Below, one piece after another: positions 59,047-64,000 of a DNA stretch of 64,000 bases. Position 1 is the stretch's first letter. The number at the start of each line of letters is the position of its first letter. The stretch covers positions 76,189,580 to 76,253,579 of the forward strand of contig NC_083610.1 of NCBI RefSeq assembly GCF_029168945.1, written 5' to 3'. The notes under the pieces are model-generated. The model was not told where the DNA came from, ran no database searches, and saw only the letters and a list, made by a program, of their open reading frames with translations. The translations under genes and the position numbers were made by a program. Source of the DNA: Cannabis sativa (Eukaryota; Streptophyta; Magnoliopsida; Rosales; Cannabaceae).

Positions 59047-59286
59047 GCCAAACGAAAGCTTGATGTAAGGCCAAACGAAAGCTTGACGTAAGGCCAAACG
59101 AAAGCTTGACGTAAGGCCAAACGAAAGCTTGACGTGAGGCCAAACGAAAGCTTGACGTGAGGCCAAACGAAAGCTTGACGTGAGGCCAAACGAAAGCTTG
59201 ACGTGAGGCCAAACGAAAGCTTGACGTGAGGCCAAACGAAAGCTTGACGTAAGGCCAAACGAAAGCTTGACGTAAGGCCAAACGAA
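59047..59286. repeat. 23-bp minisatellite, ten copies plus a partial one
   Basis: The unit starts GCCAAACGAAAGCTTGACGT and is 23 bp long; exactly ten units fit 59047-59276, then GCCAAACGAA. Copies differ only at two sites: T for C in copy 1, and A or G near the end (copies 4-8 have G, the others A). Each holds an AAGCTT. Because 23 is not a multiple of three and no frame has a stop, all three minus-strand frames are open (three overlapping ORFs of 86-129 codons with a 23-residue period). Confidence 0.95.
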
Positions 59287-59670
59287 CCATCGCACACTAT
59301 GGTTTATGCATGGATTTTGCTCTAATTCTCAAAAGAAAAGAAAAATGCAATTAAAACAAAGATTATGCGTTGATTTGTTTGAAAAATGTATAAATTAAAA
59401 TTAGTCTTATGAAAACATTTGTGGGTTTTAGTTTTGGATTTTTTTTTTTAAAAAAAAAGTGAATGATATAGTGGTGGATTTTTAGGGAAGACGGCAAAAC
59501 AATGTTGATGTTGGTGGAGATGTGGTGGTCTGCCATTGTGGGTAGAGAGAAGGAGAAACCACGAGAGAAGAGAAAGCAAAGAGGAGAAGCGGAAATTTGT
59601 AAGAGGGGTATTTTAGTCCCAACTGTATGAAGAAACATAATTTAGAAAGAATTGTTAAACTTGGCATAAT
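59287..59670. other. Intergenic sequence between the minisatellite and the TMEM135-like gene
   Basis: AT-rich. The minus ORF at 59363-59638 has no recognised domain. Nothing else supported. Confidence 0.4.
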
Positions 59671-59834
59671 TTTAAATTAGGAGTACTAGGAAGCATGAAA
59701 GCTCAAATTTCCCCTTGGTTTTTGTCTACTTCACTAATAGAAAGTAGATATTTTTAAATTAGGAGTACTAGGAAGCATGAAAGCTCAAATTTCCCCTTGG
59801 TTTTTGTCTACTTCACTAATAGAAAGTAGATATT
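59671..59834. repeat. 82-bp tandem duplication
   Basis: TTTAAATTAGGAGTACTAGG starts at 59671 and again at 59753; the two 82-bp copies are identical as far as I can read. It starts 51 bp beyond the stop codon of the TMEM135-like gene and so may fall in its 3' untranslated region. Confidence 0.95.
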
Positions 59835-59884
59835 GGTATTAAGAATGAACAAGCAGTGTTAAGAACTCTAATACCTTGAGGGTC

Positions 59885-62164
59885 TCAAACCGTGTCTTGG
59901 AAACCCAATTCAGTTTCTAAACTTCTTTTGCAACGAGGGGTCTCACATGGTGGAGGTGGAATGCCAAAAACCCAATCGAGAACGTTCAAGTATTTGGATC
60001 GAAAGACTTCCCTCTCTTGTGCATAACAGTGCATTATGATGGCTGTTGATAAGCTGAAAATCACCACATCAGCTCTCTTAAAATTCTTTGACTGGGGCAA
60101 GTACCCAGCTTCGGCCATGCATGTGAAGAAGCTCTCAATGGCACGAGCAAGGCAGTAGAGTGATATTTCGATACGCCTGCTTTTCTTCTCAATGGCCAAA
60201 GCTAGACCTGTAGGAAACTGCCCAATAATAGAAATGATATCATTAGGACAAAGACGCCAAGGACTAAATGAGAGTTCACCCAACCAGTAAATGAAGTGAA
60301 AATAGTTAGGTACCGTTCCCATTGCCACCATTGGAATATTACATTTCCTGAAAATCCTGAAGAATATGCACGTCCACATCCTGTTTAACATTGAAAGAGA
60401 TATTTCTAATTGTAAAAGTGTCCTTGATAGAGGGAATAAAGTGTACAATAAATTTTCTGTTTATGTAGTATATAGATGTATTCTCTTGGACATGATTGAA
60501 AAATAACAATGAACCGGAGATGGACAGAGAAAGGGAAGAAAGAGTAAATGAAGATTAAAGAACAATCTTATTACTCAATCAATGCAAAGAGAGGAGTTTA
60601 CATACAGTCGGTTAGAGAGAACTAGAGCTAAGAGAACAGCTAGCTACAGCTGCCACGACTACCCAACTCTAACTAGTTAACTATAACAACCAGACTACAG
60701 AACTTGTACAAACTAACAGTTAACTAATAATTAACTGTCTTAACAAGCTGGAATCCACATTGCTTAGTTATTTGAATATTTTGGTTTGAAATCAAAATAA
60801 CTAATAACAAACTACAATTTCCTACTTAGTTTGAAATCTATGCCAGTTGAATGACCATAAATTGAAAACTTAAAGTGTTTCAATCACATAATCTTTTGAA
60901 GGGATGAAATAAATTTTTAAAACCTATCAGCCAAATTTTCACATCCACACTGTTTGGTAAGGCCTTGTTTCACCAACAGCCTACGATTCATGTAATAGGG
61001 ATAAAAAAAAATTACAACTATTAACCAACTTTACAGCTGCAGTAACCACAAATTTCATTTATATTTTCCATTTTGCTTCTCCTAGCTCAAAAAACTTAAT
61101 CACAAGAAATGGAAAAGTCTTAATGCCATTACGTTTAATGGTACTAATTGATTAGCAAGAATAGTTTGAGATAGAAAAAGGAAAAGAGCACCTCCAGTAC
61201 AAAGTGACAAACTACCATGGAAAAGTTACAAGATTAATATTTGCACAATGCACGTAGCTACTCAAGAACCAGATCCCTCTCTCCTATACGACAGTGAAGA
61301 AGGATAATTTTTTAAGACTGAATGATAGTTAAAGTAAAATCAGTTAGATGAATGAAAATTTCTCACCAGGCTGATGAGCAATATACAGACAGAAACAAGC
61401 TTGATCTTGCAGTACCAAGAAGACCTTTTCCTAGTATTGTGTAAGGCCTGCATATGGACAAACGGATGCGTAAGACAATACAATACATACATAACAAAGA
61501 GGACAAGATTGCAACAAAAAGTTATTCATCGATCGAAACCAAATATATCTGGGATCTCTCTTATCAAGCATTAGCTATAAGCATTAGGCATACGAAAGAG
61601 AAGGCGTGTATCAAATTATATATTGACCAATGAAGTACATCAACATACTCCATTAATAATTTTAAAGAAATAAATGATAAAACACAAACACACCCCCCAC
61701 AACAGCAATAACAACAACAACAATAATTTTGTTAATCTTTAAAAAACAACCCAAAAACCAATCAATCTTCCTTGACTAAATGTGTGTCGACAGAAAATCA
61801 CTTTCACTAAACACCAAGACAGGATAACGTGTGATTTATAAAGCATAGGAAAAAAAAACAAAAAATCACCTTTTCGAGAGGTCCTGACGATGAACTATAA
61901 GTGCAGGAATCAGATATACTGGTAGATAAACTGGTAATGCTCTTTTATAGGCTTGAATAAGAAAAGAAACAACATGTGAACTGCATGACTGGTTTCCATG
62001 CACAATCTGCATTAAACATCAAAAGCTTAAGAATTAGGATGACATGATAATGGTACAAACATTTTTTTAAATAAAATAATATTGACAAAAATGGTTCCCA
62101 GCCAATAGACTTCTGGAAATTCTACCAAAAAATATATACATTCAAAATAACTGAAACTTTTACG

Positions 62165-62206
<42 letters not shown>

Positions 62207-63886
62207 TATATTCAAAATACAAAACCACTAAGGGTTCCTTTGCCAAAAGAAAAGTATGTACAATTTTTATATAAATATACAGAGACCCATATTAGAACCC
62301 CTCCACACCGACCCCGTGAATCCTATACTAACGGAAGCCTAAGTGGGCACTGACCCTCATACTCATCATTCATGTTTCAGTAGGGATGTAAGGGCGGTTG
62401 TTAATTGTAATGCAAGACGCATGCATACAAAAACAGAATAAATTAAATTTTTTATCCCTGTGGTAGGAAAAGAAAACCATTCAGTGACTAAAGAAGCATA
62501 CCGAGCAGGGAACTTTCATATCAGGATCTAGTTTAACGTCCACGCCAACAGTTCTGTAATATTTTTTTACAGCATCCAAGTTGCTGAAAGGCATGCCAGA
62601 CGCAATCTCTTTCACAGCATTCAAGATAACAGTATCCTTTCCACCATGTTTATTGAGGAATGATTTATAAGATGGAGGCAAACTATCCTGCTTCAGTATG
62701 TAAGCAGACCTGAGCAATAAAGTTCGTTTGTTTCTTCAGACAAAGTATGCTATAATGTGAAAAGAAAAGACAGAAGATAACAAACCACTAAAAGAGATTA
62801 TCAACAGAGACACACGCCCATAAAGACAGGGGAACAAGCCAAACTCGAAAATTCAATACAATGCCCATAAACCAAATACATTTTGCGAATCCCCAATTAG
62901 AAAGAATACAAAACGAAACTAAGAGAGAAATAAAAACAAAACAAAGTTAGATGTAGGAAAACATAACAATCCAATTTGAAAAGATATACGTACAGAATTT
63001 GGGAAGAAGAGACACACATAAGGAAAATGTCGCCATGAGCCCATGTGAGTGGCTTACAATATCTCCCAAACCGTTTGCTTTTAATCCCACAACGCGACGC
63101 TAAAACCGCAGCTCGCATAAGTATGTAAATAGCCAAACTAGTGTGCTGCGTATTAACTCCAGTAAGAAGCATGGAAGGTCCAGCTATAGCCCCTGCTAAA
63201 AGAGCCCTCCATTTTGCTGTCCTGTACTAGAGAAACATCATAGATGTACCAAATCAAATTGGAGAAAGCAATTACAACATTTAATTTTATAAACGTTTAA
63301 TTAGAATTCGAATTCGAGTTCAAATCAGGAAACATGCCTACGATGACCTCCCAAAGAGCCTATAATCTCATCGACCGAGACAAATGTACCAGCGAAAGTG
63401 CCAAGAAATAGACCGTATCGCAGTGTCTCCTTCAGAGCAGTAACGATTGCCTCACTATTCGTTATCACTCCTTCCTTCCTGCAAAACCCAAAACCGAACG
63501 CAAATCAATCGTAAGAATTGAACTACTCCACTTAAAGTCACTCCAAAATTCAAAATCCAACACTATAGAGAGCAAGTTTTCAACCTGAGAGAAGCCGACG
63601 CCTTTCTTCGTCTCAACCGAACTAAAATAGAGAAAAGAGCGAGACCGCCTTTGAGACCAGCTCCAATACTGAAGCCCTTCGCCGCAGCAATCACTATCCT
63701 CTGAAGCTTCTCGGAGTCCTTCAATGGCAATGAACTGTAAACTACCGAAGAAGAAGAAGAAGAAGAAGAAAAGGAAGATGAAGATGAACGATCGGATCTG
63801 TTGCAATGCGCAGCAGTATCTTGACCGGGGGAATCGCGATCAAGAGCGGCGGCGCAACCATTGTCGCCACAGCAGGCAGGCGACAT
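59885..63886 (-). CDS. TMEM135-like membrane protein
   Basis: Eight exons on the minus strand: 63886-63585, 63478-63338, 63221-62994, 62709-62502, 62006-61870, 61447-61367, 60380-60314, 60217-59885. They add to 1497 bases, 498 residues plus stop, with all phases consistent. The protein starts MSPACCGDNGCAAALDRD and has a Ser-rich tract (about 34-48). Glycine-rich Tim17-like segments follow (GFSIGAGLKGGLALFSIL, YGLFLGTFAGTFVSVDE, ALLAGAIAGPSMLLTG), with SLGGHRR at the second junction. Then come ASRCGIKSKRFGRYCKPLTW, YILKQDSLPPSYKSFLNK, a second membrane half (SFLIQAYKRALPVYLPVYLI), FPTGLALAIEKKSRRIE and the end VLDWVFGIPPPPCETP. This is the pattern of TMEM135 homologues of plants; animal TMEM135 acts at peroxisomes and mitochondria. 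The plant role is not known to me. Intron 2 appears to use a GC donor. The promoter lies past 63.9 kb. Confidence 0.88.
60218..60313 (-). other. Intron 7 of the TMEM135-like gene, 96 bp, open in frame
   Basis: GTACCT at the donor, TTGGGCAG at the acceptor. The 32 codons have no stop and keep the frame, so an unspliced mRNA would add 32 residues between GT and FPTG. The flanking exons fit the family directly joined. Confidence 0.8.
60510..60746 (-). mobile_element. Copia-like LTR fragment in intron 6 of the TMEM135-like gene
   Basis: On the minus strand it starts TGTTAAGACAGTTAATT, has an AAACTCCTCTCTTTGC leader and a pyrimidine-rich end. It resembles the 5' LTR of the Copia element at 21.5-21.8 kb in layout (TGTAAAGACAGTTAGAG), not closely in sequence. 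No target duplication was found. It lies antisense to no exon and does not disturb splicing signals. Confidence 0.5.
62167..62202. repeat. (TA)18 microsatellite in intron 4
   Basis: 36 bases of alternating TA within intron 4 of the TMEM135-like gene. Confidence 0.95.
63748..63770. repeat. (AGA)n tract coding for polyserine
   Basis: Trinucleotide run GAAGAAGAAGAAG inside exon 1; read on the minus strand it encodes part of the Ser-rich stretch. In-frame length changes are possible here. Confidence 0.85.
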
Positions 63887-64000
63887 GGTGAGGAATTCAG
63901 TAACTAGTTTCTAGGGCTTGGGAGAAAGCCAAAGGAGGGCGGAAATGAAAGAATTACAGTAGAAGAAAGATGAAGGGAGAAGAAAGAAGAAGAAAAATGG

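Noticed and set aside
59047..59286. CRISPR-like array
   Set aside because: The 23-bp units follow each other without spacers, and the setting is a plant nuclear genome.
59017..59297. Repeat protein genes of 86-129 codons
   Set aside because: They are three frames of the same 23-bp minisatellite; no start context, domain or intron structure supports them.
60505..60750. Complete solo LTR with duplication in intron 6
   Set aside because: LTR-like layout is visible, but the flanks at the best ends do not match, so it is listed only as a fragment.

Overview
This window looks like nuclear DNA of a eudicot plant. It is AT-rich, has spliceosomal introns, and most of it is nested retrotransposons. 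Only two genes look like intact host genes. One is a small ER membrane protein gene of the DTM1 (signal-peptidase-complex-like) type at 33172-33758 on the plus strand. The other is an eight-exon TMEM135-like membrane protein gene at 59885-63886 on the minus strand. I cannot name the species from the sequence alone.

Layout. From 1 to about 5.9 kb there is a decayed minus-strand LINE (DUF4283-type ORF1, and the endonuclease start of ORF2). It is broken twice by members of one family of about 1.9-kb LTRs (1-1051 and 2987-4864; the second is a solo LTR with a 5-bp target duplication). A further copy with a polypurine tract lies at 7853-9734, with a 316-bp LTR fragment upstream of it, and a fourth copy is a solo LTR at 35194-37105. 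A Tourist-like MITE lies at 11544-11868. From 12141 to 21801 there is a minus-strand Copia element of about 4.8 kb with broken frames. A 4894-bp non-autonomous LTR element (14002-18895) carrying a dead 'putative plant transposon protein' gene is inserted in it. At about 23.7-27.05 kb there is a Gypsy LTR, primer site and gag, truncated before pol. At 27655-28745 there is a decayed, intron-bearing gene resembling the 'putative gypsy-type transposon' (PF04195) family.

The DTM1-like gene is followed by a copy of a repeat also present near 10.6 kb, then by unclassified sequence split by the solo LTR. From 37.9 to 51.1 kb there is a fold-back minisatellite locus with AT-rich repeats. An 11.46-kb Gypsy element of the Tat type (38598-50058) has inserted into it, with 868/864-bp LTRs, a 5-bp duplication, gag-pol with a second RNase H, and an antisense ORF related to PF04195. 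A SINE (51734-51866, 16-bp duplication) and a MITE-like element (52341-52784) follow. Then come a tandem domain of about 320-bp units, a 103-bp tandem repeat, a 23-bp minisatellite and an 82-bp exact duplication just beyond the stop codon of the TMEM135-like gene.

Most mobile-element proteins here carry stops or frameshifts, so the elements no longer work as systems. What remains readable is their order of insertion: LINE before the 1.9-kb LTR family, Copia before the LARD-like element, and satellite locus before Tat. I found no CRISPR, bacterial operon or other defence-like system, and nothing I would call a new system with confidence. The most unusual structures are the fold-back minisatellite, the TCGCGA palindrome cluster in the LARD LTRs, the 23-bp repeat open in all three frames of one strand, and the two PF04195-like loci in different settings.
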